Origin: Bacillota bacterium
Lineage (GTDB): Bacteria; Bacillota; Clostridia; Christensenellales; Aristaeellaceae
Direction: 5' to 3'
Assembly (NCBI GenBank): GCA_023416585.1
Contig: JAEZHM010000081.1
Span: forward strand, 186,001-250,000
Length of the DNA stretch: 64,000 nucleotides
The notes below the pieces were generated by a model. The model saw only the letters and a list, made by a program, of their open reading frames with translations. It ran no database searches and was not told the origin of the DNA. Positions within the stretch are counted from its first letter, which is position 1. Every line of letters begins with the position of its first letter. The position numbers and the translations under genes were made by a program. Shown here in pieces: positions 51,206-59,427 of the stretch.

Positions 51206-53824
51206 ATGAGCAGGACACGGGGAAAGAATACATTAAGGCAAAGGTTCTCTTTTTTCCTTGCCCTCCTGCTGATGCTGAGCGTTTTCACGCCCATTGCCCA
51301 GGCGGCTAACTATCCATACACTACCACCACCAATGACAAGGTAAACATGCGCCGGAGCGCCAATGGCAGCTCTGTTGTGCTGGAACGGTTGGAGGCGGGC
51401 GTGCAAGTTACGGTGCTGGGGGAGTCCGGCAACTATTTCAAGGTTTCCTACAACGACCGCACCGGCTACATCATGAAGCAATATGTAGGCGACAAAACGG
51501 CTGCGGCGGCTACTGCCACGCCCAAGCCAAGTAATTCCACCGGTACCGTATCCGGATTTCCATACCAGACAACCACGCGGGACAGCGTGAACATGCGCAA
51601 GTCTGCCTCTTCTGATGCAGTCGTTCTGGAAAAGCTGTTAATGGGTGCTGAATTGACGGTGGAAGGGGAAAGCGGTAAATTCCTGAAAGTGCGCTATAAC
51701 GGATTAAGTGGCTATGTGATGGCCGAATACATCTATGTAAGAACGATAGCGACTTCCACCCCGCCGCCAAGCTCCGGTGCGAGCAGTGACTATAAGATTC
51801 TTGAAAAAGGCAATGCTGGCAAAGAGATCAAGGCGTTGCAGCAAGTATTAATAGAACTGAAATATCTTTCCGGCACGGCGGACGGCAAGTTCGGCAGCCA
51901 GACGGAAACAGCGGTAAAAAACTGTCAGGAAAAGAACAGGCTGCCGGTAACAGGCAAGGCGGACGCCATGCTGCAGGCCCTATTATATGAAGACAGGCCT
52001 CGCAACGCTGATGGCGATACGGTCAAGGCGATGACCCTTCCGCCCATTGACGGTGTGACCATCCGAGAGGGCAGCATAGGCGATGCCGTGGAAAAGATGC
52101 AGGAACGGCTTTCGGAGCTCCGGTACTACACAGGCGCTGTCAGCGGCGTATGTTCCAGGGATACCGTTTTAGCAGTGACATCCTTTCAGGAGAAGAACGG
52201 TCTGAAGGCGGACGGCCTGGCTGGCGGCGCTACCCAAACGAAGCTGTACAGCGACGATGCTTTGCCCAAGGGCGCCATATCTGTTACGCCCTCGCCAACG
52301 ACTTCCTCTCCGATTGCCACCCCGCCAGGCGTTACGGTGCGCCAGGGGGATGAGAGTGCCGCCGCCAAGGCGGTGCAAAAGCGGTTGAAGGAACTGGGGT
52401 ACTTAAGCGGTACGGCGGATGGGAAGTTTGGCAAAGCCAGCGTGACGGCTTTGATTGCATTCCAAAGCAGGCACGGACTTACGCAGGACGGTGTGGCGGG
52501 CACGGCCACTCAAAATCTACTGTTCAGCAGCGCGGCTTTGCCTGCCGCGGGCGAGGTGACGCCCATCCCCACCAGCACGCCGCTTACGGAACAAAACGTA
52601 ATCGTGATCCAGCGCGGCACCAGAGGTGTGCAGGTGTTGAACCTTCAAAAGCGGCTTACGGAACTGGGCTATTATACCGCAAAGATGGACAGCGACTATG
52701 AAGCCGCAGATATTGCAGCCGTCAAGGAGTTCCAAAAAAACAACGGCTTGAAGGCCGATGGCATAGCGGGCTATGAAACGCAGAAAATTCTCTACAGCGG
52801 CAGCGCGGTGCCAGGTTCTGCCTTTACACCGTCGCCGTCGCCGGCACCGACGCCCACGCCTGACTTAAGTACGCTCAGGCAAGGAAACACAGGCAACGAA
52901 GTCAAGGCGCTGCAGCAGCGTTTGTACCAATTGGGTTATCTTGCGGGGAAAGCCGACGGCAACTTCGGCAGCGGCACGGCCATGGCAGTGCTGGCCTTCC
53001 AAAAGGCCAACGGATTAAATCAAGATGGTGTAGCCGGCCCTACAACACTTAGCAAATTGTACTCCACCGGGGCAATGCCCAACCCGACTGCTTCGCCTTC
53101 CCCTTCGCCATCGCTGCTTAGGCAGGGCGATAAAAGTGATACCGTAAAATCGATGCAGATGACGTTAATCGACCTGGGATACTTAACCGGCAAGGCGGAC
53201 GGCGTGTTCGGCGTCCAGACCTTCCTGGCCCTGAAAGCGTTCCAGAGCAACAACGGCCTGCCATCGGACGGTGTTGCGGGGGAGAAGACGCTCAATATTC
53301 TGGGAAGTTCCACTGCCAAGCCGGCGCCCACCGTGCCAGGTGCGACGGCTACGCCTAAGCCTTCAGCACCACCGGTGAACACTGCTCCCACGGCTTCGCA
53401 GGTGCGCTACGCCAACTGGTATACGGAAATTCGAGCCCGCGCCCGCACGTACCCTTACGCCACGATCTATGATTTTAACACGGGTTTAAGCTGGAAGGTG
53501 CATATGTTCAGCCTTGGCGCCCATGCTGACTCGGAACCTATGACCGCGGCGGATACGGCCATTATGGTGCAGGCATTCGGCGGAAAATACACCTGGACGC
53601 CCAAGCCTGTATGGGTGGTTATGAGCGATGGCCGTGTGTACATGGCTTCCACCCACGATAATCCCCACGGTGTTGACCACAATACAAGCAACAATTTTCC
53701 GGGCCACCTATGCATCCATTTCCCGCGAACCCAGGCTGAGGTGACGGCCATAGGAGACTATGCCACATCCCATCAGGCAGCCATCGATCTTGGCTGGCGG
53801 ACAACACAGAATAAGATCAAATAG
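51206..53824 (+). CDS. Secreted wall-binding protein: two SH3b, six PG_binding_1 repeats and a C-terminal enzymatic-looking domain
   Basis: An 872-residue secreted protein with signal peptide (residues 1-33, cleavage after AQA). Two bacterial SH3 domains follow (about 35-92 and 112-172; VNMR.SA in each). Six peptidoglycan-binding repeats come next (about 190-705), each of the form G..V..LQ..L..LGYL.G..DG.FG..T..A...FQ..NGL..DG.AG..T, separated by Ser/Thr/Pro linkers. The last 140 residues contain ADSEPMTAADTAIM, GRVYMASTHDNPHG and NNFPGHLCIHFPRT; the SNNFPGHLCIHF part resembles a domain found in L,D-transpeptidase-like wall proteins, with C and H as candidate catalytic residues. GGAGGG is six bases before the ATG. 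Confidence 0.85.
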   Translation: MSRTRGKNTLRQRFSFFLALLLMLSVFTPIAQAANYPYTTTTNDKVNMRRSANGSSVVLERLEAGVQVTVLGESGNYFKVSYNDRTGYIMKQYVGDKTAAAATATPKPSNSTGTVSGFPYQTTTRDSVNMRKSASSDAVVLEKLLMGAELTVEGESGKFLKVRYNGLSGYVMAEYIYVRTIATSTPPPSSGASSDYKILEKGNAGKEIKALQQVLIELKYLSGTADGKFGSQTETAVKNCQEKNRLPVTGKADAMLQALLYEDRPRNADGDTVKAMTLPPIDGVTIREGSIGDAVEKMQERLSELRYYTGAVSGVCSRDTVLAVTSFQEKNGLKADGLAGGATQTKLYSDDALPKGAISVTPSPTTSSPIATPPGVTVRQGDESAAAKAVQKRLKELGYLSGTADGKFGKASVTALIAFQSRHGLTQDGVAGTATQNLLFSSAALPAAGEVTPIPTSTPLTEQNVIVIQRGTRGVQVLNLQKRLTELGYYTAKMDSDYEAADIAAVKEFQKNNGLKADGIAGYETQKILYSGSAVPGSAFTPSPSPAPTPTPDLSTLRQGNTGNEVKALQQRLYQLGYLAGKADGNFGSGTAMAVLAFQKANGLNQDGVAGPTTLSKLYSTGAMPNPTASPSPSPSLLRQGDKSDTVKSMQMTLIDLGYLTGKADGVFGVQTFLALKAFQSNNGLPSDGVAGEKTLNILGSSTAKPAPTVPGATATPKPSAPPVNTAPTASQVRYANWYTEIRARARTYPYATIYDFNTGLSWKVHMFSLGAHADSEPMTAADTAIMVQAFGGKYTWTPKPVWVVMSDGRVYMASTHDNPHGVDHNTSNNFPGHLCIHFPRTQAEVTAIGDYATSHQAAIDLGWRTTQNKIK

Positions 53825-53839
53825 TTGAAAATATTTAAC

Positions 53840-53869
53840 AATGCCCATGCCGAGTGCGGCATGGGCATT
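53840..53869. terminator. Hairpin after the wall-binding protein gene
   Basis: AATGCCCATGCCG and CGGCATGGGCATT pair over 13 bases around loop AGTG; no T-run follows on the plus strand (GTGTAT). Confidence 0.65.
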
Positions 53870-53941
53870 GTGTATCCCATACCAAATTATTGATACGCCA
53901 ATGAGCAATAACACATAAAAGACAAGCAAGCACCGCACAAC

Positions 53942-54017
53942 GTCATCCTGAGAAGCGCAGTGAAGAAGGATCTTTAAGTTGCGTGAATCCTAGATATTTC
54001 ACGCAGTGAGGGATGAC
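53942..54017. repeat. Extragenic palindromic element (GTCATCC ... GGATGAC)
   Basis: GTCATCCTGAGAAGCGCAGT and AAGAAGGATCT at the left and GTGAGGGATGAC at the right form a 76-base element with inverted ends. The string resembles a short extragenic repeat that recurs in many clostridial genomes. It encodes nothing. Confidence 0.6.
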
Positions 54018-54092
54018 AGGGTGCTGAATTGTTCTCACTTTCAGTGTTATGCTCGTAGTTGCAGTAGTTTCTTGTTATGTTTGGAAGTCAAA

Positions 54093-54124
54093 AAAGGCCT
54101 ATGCCGCATATAGCATAGACCTTT
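54093..54124 (-). terminator. Terminator for glutamine synthetase III (minus strand)
   Basis: On the minus strand AAAGGTCTATGC pairs with GCATAGGCCTTT (one mismatch pair) and is followed by a six-T run. It lies about 200 bases beyond the glnN stop, behind the repeat at 54143-54320. Confidence 0.75.
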
Positions 54125-54142
54125 CCTATAGCCAATAAACCC

Positions 54143-54320
54143 TGGGGAGCAACGAGGGGGAAACCGCAGTTTCCCCCTCGTTTGAAAACGTCTCGGCTGG
54201 TTCCGCAAGCCGGGCGGGGCGTTTGCGGAGCAAACCTTCCGTACACCTTTCGCCGGCTATGCGTCAAACGCATAGGTGAAAAGTCGGAGTTCGAGAAAAT
54301 GACGCAGCCATTTTCTCAAA
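54143..54320. repeat. Interspersed repeat E1
   Basis: Contains a 14-pair hairpin (AACGAGGGGGAAAC, 54151-54164, with 54169-54182), then GGCGGGGCG.TTGCG, ACCTTCCGTACACCTTTCGCC, TATGCGTCAAACGCATAGG and GAAAAGTC blocks. A related sequence in opposite orientation lies at 58878-59000, so two inverted copies bound the glutamine synthetase block. Confidence 0.65.
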
Positions 54321-54326
54321 ACATCG

Positions 54327-56414
54327 TTAGATGTTGAACAACAGATCTCCATACGTGGGGAAAGGCCAGAAATCCTTGGATACGATAGTTTCCAGCTCAT
54401 CGGCCACTGCCCTTAATTCCACCATGGCTGGCACCAGCTTGTCGCGGCTGTGGGTGGCGTGTGTGTTAAGGTCCGGAGCGCCGTTGTCGGCCATGGCGTC
54501 TGCCAGCGCTTCGATCTTCTGGGAAAGGGAATCGGTCAATACGGAGAGCTTTAAGAGCAATGCTTCCTCGCAGTTTAGACTCAGTGAGGGAATCAGCGCT
54601 TTCTTACTCAGTGCCGTGTCGGCTACAGACTTTGAGTAGGCAAGCACCGCAGGCAGTATATCCTTTCGGGCGATATCCAGCATGGTGAAGGCTTCAATGC
54701 TGATGACCTTCACATAGCCTTCCATCAGGATTTCGTAGCGGCTGTGCATTTCGGACTCGCTGAATACCTTGTGGGCGGTAAAGAGTTTGATGTTCTTTTC
54801 CTTCACAAAGTAGGGCAGCGCCGCCACCGTGGAGGTTAAATTCAGCAATCCGCGCTTTTCGGCTTCCGCCACCCATTCGGCGGCATAGTTGTTGCCGTTG
54901 AAGATGATGCGTTTGTGATCCGTAAGTTCCTTCACGATCAGCTCATTCAAAGCGGCGGTAAAGTCCTTGGCGCCTTCCAGCGCTTGCGCAAACTGTCTGA
55001 GGGACTCGGCCACGATGGTATTCAAAACGATGTTCGGACCGCTGACGGAGAAAGAGGAGCCCAGCATGCGAAACTCAAACTTGTTGCCGGTGAAAGCAAA
55101 AGGCGAGGTGCGGTTTCGATCGGTGGTATCTTTGGGCAGCGGGGGGAGTATGTCAACCCCGATGGTCATTTCCGTCTTTTTACGGCAATTATAGGCCTTG
55201 CCTGTGGTCAAGGATTCCACGATTTCGGTGAGCTCCTCGCCCAGGAACACGGATACAATGGCCGGCGGCGCTTCGTTGGCGCCCAGGCGGTGGTCATTGC
55301 CGGCGCTGGCTACGGAGACCCTGAGCATATCCTGATGCTCATCCACAGCCTTGATGATTGCTGCCAGGAAGAGCAGAAACTGTGCGTTTTCATAGGGTGT
55401 CTGACCCGGTTCCAGCAAGTTTATGCCGGTGTTTGTGGACATGGACCAGTTGTTGTGCTTACCTGAGCCGTTGACACCGGCAAAGGGCTTTTCATGGAGC
55501 AGGCAGGTGAGGCCGTAACGGGCGGCGATCCTCTTCATCATTTCCATGGTGAGCTGGTTGTGGTCGGAAGCCACGTTGGTAAAGGAAAAGATGGGGGCCA
55601 GCTCGTGCTGCGCGGGCGCCACCTCGTTATGCTCCGTCTTCGCCAGCACGCCCAGCTTCCAGAGTTCTTCGTTCAAGGCGTCCATAAAGGCCTGAATGCG
55701 GGGCTTGATAGCGCCAAAATAATGGTCTTCCAGTTCCTGACCCTTAGGCGGCTTGGCTCCAAACAGCGTGCGTCCGGTATAAATGAGGTCGCGGCGCTTT
55801 TCATACAGCGCCTTGTCGATAAGGAAATATTCCTGCTCAGGTCCCACGGTAGGGAACACGTGGGTCACATCCTCGTTGCCGAAGAGTTTCAAAATGCGGA
55901 CTGCCTGCTTGGAAAGCGCCTCCATGGAGCGTAGAAGCGGAGTCTTCTTGTCCAGAGCTTCGCCGCCGTAGGAGCAGAACGCGGTAGGAATGCATAAAAT
56001 CTTATCTTTAATGAAGGCGTAAGAAGTGGGGTCCCATGCGGTATAGCCACGCGCTTCGAAGGTTGCGCGTAAGCCTCCGGAGGGGAAGGAGGATGCGTCG
56101 GGCTCGCCCTTGATCAGTTCTTTGCCGCTGAACTCCAGGATCACGCTACCGCCCTTGACAGGGGAAATGAAGCTGTCGTGCTTCTCTGCGGTGATGCCGG
56201 TCATAGGCTGGAACCAGTGTGTATAATGTGTGGCGCCTTTTTCCACAGCCCAATCCTTCATGGCGTTGGCAACAATGTTGGCCACGTGCGGGTCCAGGGG
56301 CTTGCCTTCATCAATCGTATTCTGCAAGGCGCGGTACGTTTCTTTGGGCAGGCGTGCTCGCATGGTAGCATCATTGAAAACCATGCTACCAAAAAGCTCT
56401 GTAACATTCGCCAT
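54327..56414 (-). CDS. glnN: Glutamine synthetase III
   Basis: A 695-residue type III enzyme joining ammonium to glutamate. Type III signatures are visible: NDATMRARLPKETY at the start, HYTHWFQPMTGITAEKHDSF, FPSGGLRATFEARGYTAWDPTS, GPEQEYFLIDK, KTEHNEVAPAQHELAPIF, HEKPFAGVNGSGKHNNWS and GANEAPPAIVSVFLGEEL, with RNRTSPFAFTGNKFEFRMLGSS. The gene is preceded by its own promoter and an attenuator-like leader and is divergent from the type I gene at 56967. AGGAGG is the ribosome binding site. Confidence 0.97.
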   Translation of the reverse strand: MANVTELFGSMVFNDATMRARLPKETYRALQNTIDEGKPLDPHVANIVANAMKDWAVEKGATHYTHWFQPMTGITAEKHDSFISPVKGGSVILEFSGKELIKGEPDASSFPSGGLRATFEARGYTAWDPTSYAFIKDKILCIPTAFCSYGGEALDKKTPLLRSMEALSKQAVRILKLFGNEDVTHVFPTVGPEQEYFLIDKALYEKRRDLIYTGRTLFGAKPPKGQELEDHYFGAIKPRIQAFMDALNEELWKLGVLAKTEHNEVAPAQHELAPIFSFTNVASDHNQLTMEMMKRIAARYGLTCLLHEKPFAGVNGSGKHNNWSMSTNTGINLLEPGQTPYENAQFLLFLAAIIKAVDEHQDMLRVSVASAGNDHRLGANEAPPAIVSVFLGEELTEIVESLTTGKAYNCRKKTEMTIGVDILPPLPKDTTDRNRTSPFAFTGNKFEFRMLGSSFSVSGPNIVLNTIVAESLRQFAQALEGAKDFTAALNELIVKELTDHKRIIFNGNNYAAEWVAEAEKRGLLNLTSTVAALPYFVKEKNIKLFTAHKVFSESEMHSRYEILMEGYVKVISIEAFTMLDIARKDILPAVLAYSKSVADTALSKKALIPSLSLNCEEALLLKLSVLTDSLSQKIEALADAMADNGAPDLNTHATHSRDKLVPAMVELRAVADELETIVSKDFWPFPTYGDLLFNI

Positions 56415-56511
56415 TTTGAATGCCTCCTACATTTCTTGTTCCGCCTCGGCGGCTGATTGCCTCCCAAAGGAAGCCCGGAATCACCGGATGGTAATTCCAT
56501 AAAAAATGAGA

Positions 56512-56545
56512 CAAGGGTGCTGCGAGTTTCCTCACAGCGCCCTTG
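56512..56545 (-). terminator. Attenuator-type terminator in the glnN leader
   Basis: On the minus strand CAAGGG-C-GCTG-TGAG, loop GAAA, CTCG-CAGC-A-CCCTTG, then GTCTCATTTTTT. It lies only about 10-40 nucleotides behind the promoter and about 90 before the glnN start codon. Confidence 0.75.
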
Positions 56546-56549
56546 CTGT
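56534..56549 (-). promoter_or_regulatory. Hairpin with hexaloop AAGGGC (possible ANTAR target) in the glnN leader
   Basis: ACAGC (56549-56545), loop AAGGGC, GCTGT (56538-56534). The hexaloop has A at position 1 and G at position 4, the pattern known for ANTAR-protein targets. It uses bases of the terminator 5' arm, so the two structures are exclusive. An ANTAR protein is encoded at 58292. Confidence 0.45.
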
Positions 56550-56558
56550 ATGAGGAGC

Positions 56559-56587
56559 AGTATAGTCTTTTTCCCGTTGGTTGTCAA
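56559..56587 (-). promoter_or_regulatory. glnN promoter
   Basis: Minus strand TTGACA (56587-56582), 17-base spacer, TATACT (56564-56559); close to consensus. Confidence 0.85.
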
Positions 56588-56905
56588 TCCTTTTTTTTTC
56601 TTGTATGCAAATGATTTTTAGGGTTTGCCATATTTTACGGCAGGAATCATAAATGAATCTGTGGAACGGATTACTGCATATCTAAATGATATGCCGGGAA
56701 TCGAATATGCTAAAACGACACGGGAAATGTTGAGGAAAAGCAAGCTGGCATAGCGATATTTTGTGAAATTATGCATGATACAGTATAGTGAATTGCAAAA
56801 TTGAAAATTGGCATAATTGCGGCGTGTACGGGACGAGAGCTCTTCCCGTCATACGGCTGCATCAAAAAGATTTGTGGGGCGGAGTAGAAATATACGGCGT
56901 GCGTA

Positions 56906-56914
56906 TGCTATAAT
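56906..56914 (+). promoter_or_regulatory. Extended -10 promoter for glnA
   Basis: TGC-TATAAT at 56906-56914; no good -35. The transcript would begin near 56921, before the ribosome binding site AAGGAGG of the type I glutamine synthetase gene. Confidence 0.6.
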
Positions 56915-56966
56915 ACGGGCCATCCAAATTCATTTCTTAAGACTACCGGTGAAGGAGGCACGAGTC

Positions 56967-58268
56967 ATGAATATTACCCAGCAGGAAGTTTTGCGCTTTG
57001 TAGAGGAGAACGATGTTAAATTCATTCGCCTGGCTTTTTGCGATCTGTACGGCCGGCTGAAGAACATATCCATTCAGCCTGGGGAACTGAGCCGTGCCTT
57101 TACTGGAGGCATTCCCTTTGACGCCTCGGCGGTGAGGGGCCTTTCAGACGTTCAGGGCGACCTCCATTTGGTGCCTGATCCTGTAACACTGTCGGTTTTG
57201 CCCTGGCGGCCCCAGTCAAGCCGTGTGATACGCATGTTCTGCGATCTTACGTATCCCGACGGAAGCCCTTATGAAAGCTATGGCCGGGCGGTGCTTCGCA
57301 AGGCGGTTGAGAAAGCGGCGGCACAAGGCTTAACCATGCATGTAGCGCCCAAGTGTGAGTTTTATCTATTTGAGGCCGACGAGAAGGGTCTTATAACCTT
57401 AACGCCTCAGGACAGGGCGGGATATATGGACGTGGCCCCCTATGACAAGGGCGAAAATGTTCGCAGGGAGATATGCCTTGCTCTGGAAGCCATGCACATC
57501 CAGCCCGAATCCTCCCACCACGAGCAGGGCCCGGGCCAGAATGAGATCGACTTCAAAGACGCGGACGCATTAACGGCTGCCGATCAGTTGGTGGCGTTCA
57601 AGGATGTGGTTCGCTCCATTGCCGCGCAGAATGGGCTGCGGGCTTCCTTCCTGCCCAAGCCCCTGCTGGATAAGAATGGCAACGGCCAGCATGTAAACCT
57701 TTTTCTGTTCAAAGATGGGGAGAACATTTTCAGCCGTGCGGCAAACTGCCTTGGCAGAGAGGCGCTTTGGGCAGTGGGCGGCATCTTGCGCCGCGTGAAA
57801 GAGATCACCCTGTTCTGCAACCCCCTGCCCAACAGCTATCTCCGTCTGGGTGCTTTCGGCGCTCCGGGGTTCATAAGCTGGTCATACGGCAATCGTTCCC
57901 ACCTGATTCGCATACCCGACGCCTGGGGGCAGGAAGCCCGTATGGAACTGCGCTCTCCCGACCCGGCCGCCAATCCCTATCTGCTCTTCACACTGCTCCT
58001 GGAGGCGGCGGTGGAGGGTATCCAAAATAAGACGGAGCCTGGCCAGGCCTTATCTGGCGACATCGACAGGAAAAACCCGAATCCTTCTCTTGTGCGCTTG
58101 CCTATGGATTTGGGAGAAGCTATTGCGTTGGCCAGGGAAAGCGCGTTTTTGAAAGCGGTTCTGCCTAAAGCAACTCTGGAAAGCTATATCAGGGAAAAGG
58201 AACGCATCTTCAAAAACTGGCAGGAGGACCCTCAGCAGGTATTCCAAAGTCACTTTGATACCATCTGA
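56967..58268 (+). CDS. glnA: Glutamine synthetase, type I
   Basis: A 433-residue type I synthetase. Landmarks: FVEENDVKFIRLAFCDLYGRLKNI, PKCEFYLFE (metal Glu), ESSHHEQGPGQNEIDF, KPLLDKNGNGQHVNLFLF, NSYLRLGAFGAPGFISW, RMELRSPDPAANPYLLF. At about 433 residues it is close to the GS-I alpha form; I see no adenylylation-site Tyr of the beta form (region near NLYDLP is absent). ATG at 56967 sits behind AAGGAGG. A regulator gene follows 23 bases later. Confidence 0.95.
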   Translation: MNITQQEVLRFVEENDVKFIRLAFCDLYGRLKNISIQPGELSRAFTGGIPFDASAVRGLSDVQGDLHLVPDPVTLSVLPWRPQSSRVIRMFCDLTYPDGSPYESYGRAVLRKAVEKAAAQGLTMHVAPKCEFYLFEADEKGLITLTPQDRAGYMDVAPYDKGENVRREICLALEAMHIQPESSHHEQGPGQNEIDFKDADALTAADQLVAFKDVVRSIAAQNGLRASFLPKPLLDKNGNGQHVNLFLFKDGENIFSRAANCLGREALWAVGGILRRVKEITLFCNPLPNSYLRLGAFGAPGFISWSYGNRSHLIRIPDAWGQEARMELRSPDPAANPYLLFTLLLEAAVEGIQNKTEPGQALSGDIDRKNPNPSLVRLPMDLGEAIALARESAFLKAVLPKATLESYIREKERIFKNWQEDPQQVFQSHFDTI

Positions 58269-58291
58269 AACGCTTCGGTGGGAAAGAGGGG

Positions 58292-58873
58292 ATGACGTTG
58301 GAAGGATTGACGCTGCTGGTAGGAAGTTCTGAAAAAAGCCAGGCGCTTTTGCAGTCGCTGCTGAACGGAACGGGATTTCAAAAGTGCGTTCTGGCCTCAA
58401 ACGGTGCGGAGGCGCGGCGGATGCAGGCCCAGGGCGAATACGCCCTGACCATCATCAATACGCCGCTTACAGATGAGCCGGGGATAGATTTGGCTGTCGA
58501 GATGGCACAAAGCACGTTATCAGGCGTAGTTTTGCTCGTGAAGGCCGAGATGGCTGATGTTGTCAGCCAGAAGGTGGAGGAAAGCGGCGTGCTGGTGGTG
58601 GCAAAGCCGGTGTCCAGACAGCTGTTTGACCAGGCGCTCAGGCTTTCTATGACAGCCAGGAACCGCATGATGATGCTGCAGAACCAGAACGAAAAGCTGC
58701 AAAAGAAGATAGAGGAAATGCGCATGGTGGACAGGGCCAAGTGCGCCCTGATCCAGTACTTGCGTATGACGGAACAGCAGGCACACCGCCACATCGAAAA
58801 ACAGGCCATGGACACCAGGCAGACGAAAATGCAAGTGGCGAGGGATATCGTAAATACATATGAAATGCTATAG
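58292..58873 (+). CDS. ANTAR-domain RNA-binding regulator with degenerate receiver
   Basis: A 193-residue protein. The receiver-like domain (1-115) lacks the key acidic residues: the phosphoacceptor position reads IINTP with N56 instead of Asp and the acidic pair is replaced by SSE; K105 is kept. A coiled coil (about 122-145) joins the ANTAR domain (about 140-193: RAKCALIQYLRMTEQQAHRHIEKQAM...KMQVARDIV). ANTAR proteins bind RNA hairpins and prevent termination. Cotranscription with glnA suggests control of glutamine synthetase genes. The ATG is close to GAGGGG; a TTG at 58298 is an alternative start. Confidence 0.88.
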   Translation: MTLEGLTLLVGSSEKSQALLQSLLNGTGFQKCVLASNGAEARRMQAQGEYALTIINTPLTDEPGIDLAVEMAQSTLSGVVLLVKAEMADVVSQKVEESGVLVVAKPVSRQLFDQALRLSMTARNRMMMLQNQNEKLQKKIEEMRMVDRAKCALIQYLRMTEQQAHRHIEKQAMDTRQTKMQVARDIVNTYEML

Positions 58874-58877
58874 CATT

Positions 58878-59000
58878 TCACAAAAGTGGCTGCGCTACTA
58901 TTGCGAGGTTGCACTTTTCGCCTATGCGTTTCACGCATGACCGGTGAAAAGTGTAAGGAAAGCTTGTTACGCAAGCGCCCCGCCCTTGTTGCTCCCTAAG
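58878..59000. repeat. Interspersed repeat E2 (inverted relative to E1)
   Basis: Reverse complement of E1-like blocks: GGGAGCAACAAGGGCGGGGC, GCTTGCGTAACAAGC, TTACACTTTTCACCGG, CATGCGTGAAACGCATAGGC, GAAAAGTGC and CGCAGCCACTTTTGTG. It follows the ANTAR gene directly. Confidence 0.6.
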
Positions 59001-59061
59001 GCTTACTTTTTATTGTTGTAGTATGAATTGTCTCATCTTGGATACACAAAGGAGGATTTGT

Positions 59062-59427
59062 ATGAACTTCGCCGGAGTCTGCCTCATTGCAGAGAACACC
59101 CCCACATTGGCCGACTTCTACCAGGCGCTTCTTGAGGAGGAAGGAAATTGGGAAGGGGAAGACCACGTGGATTTCCCAGGTACTGGTATCGCCATATTCT
59201 CCGTAAAGGGCATGGAGGATATGGCCCCCGGAAGCATGGCACGAACCGGCAGCGGCAAGGCTGTGCTCTCTTTTGACGTTCCGGATGTGGATTCGCTGCT
59301 TGATAAACTTAAAAGCCTGGGAGCCCAAATCGTAAAGCCGCCGCAAACACATCCCTGGGGACTTCGCAGCGTTTGGATCAAAGACCCGGAGGGGAACATT
59401 CTCAGCTTGCGCTGCCCGGCGAAGTAA
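59062..59427 (+). CDS. VOC (glyoxalase/bleomycin resistance) family protein
   Basis: A 121-residue protein with the paired beta-alpha-beta-beta-beta modules of the VOC superfamily (FAGVCLIAENTPTLADFYQALL and DSLLDKLKSLGAQIVKPPQTHPWGLRSVWIKDPEGNILSL). The metal ligand Glu in the terminal DPEGN block is present, while the first His is not obvious. Substrate unknown. AAGGAGG precedes the ATG at 59062. Confidence 0.85.
   Translation: MNFAGVCLIAENTPTLADFYQALLEEEGNWEGEDHVDFPGTGIAIFSVKGMEDMAPGSMARTGSGKAVLSFDVPDVDSLLDKLKSLGAQIVKPPQTHPWGLRSVWIKDPEGNILSLRCPAK

Noticed and set aside
54915..55466. 183-codon plus-strand frame within glnN
   Set aside because: Antisense to conserved glutamine synthetase motifs, no ribosome binding site.
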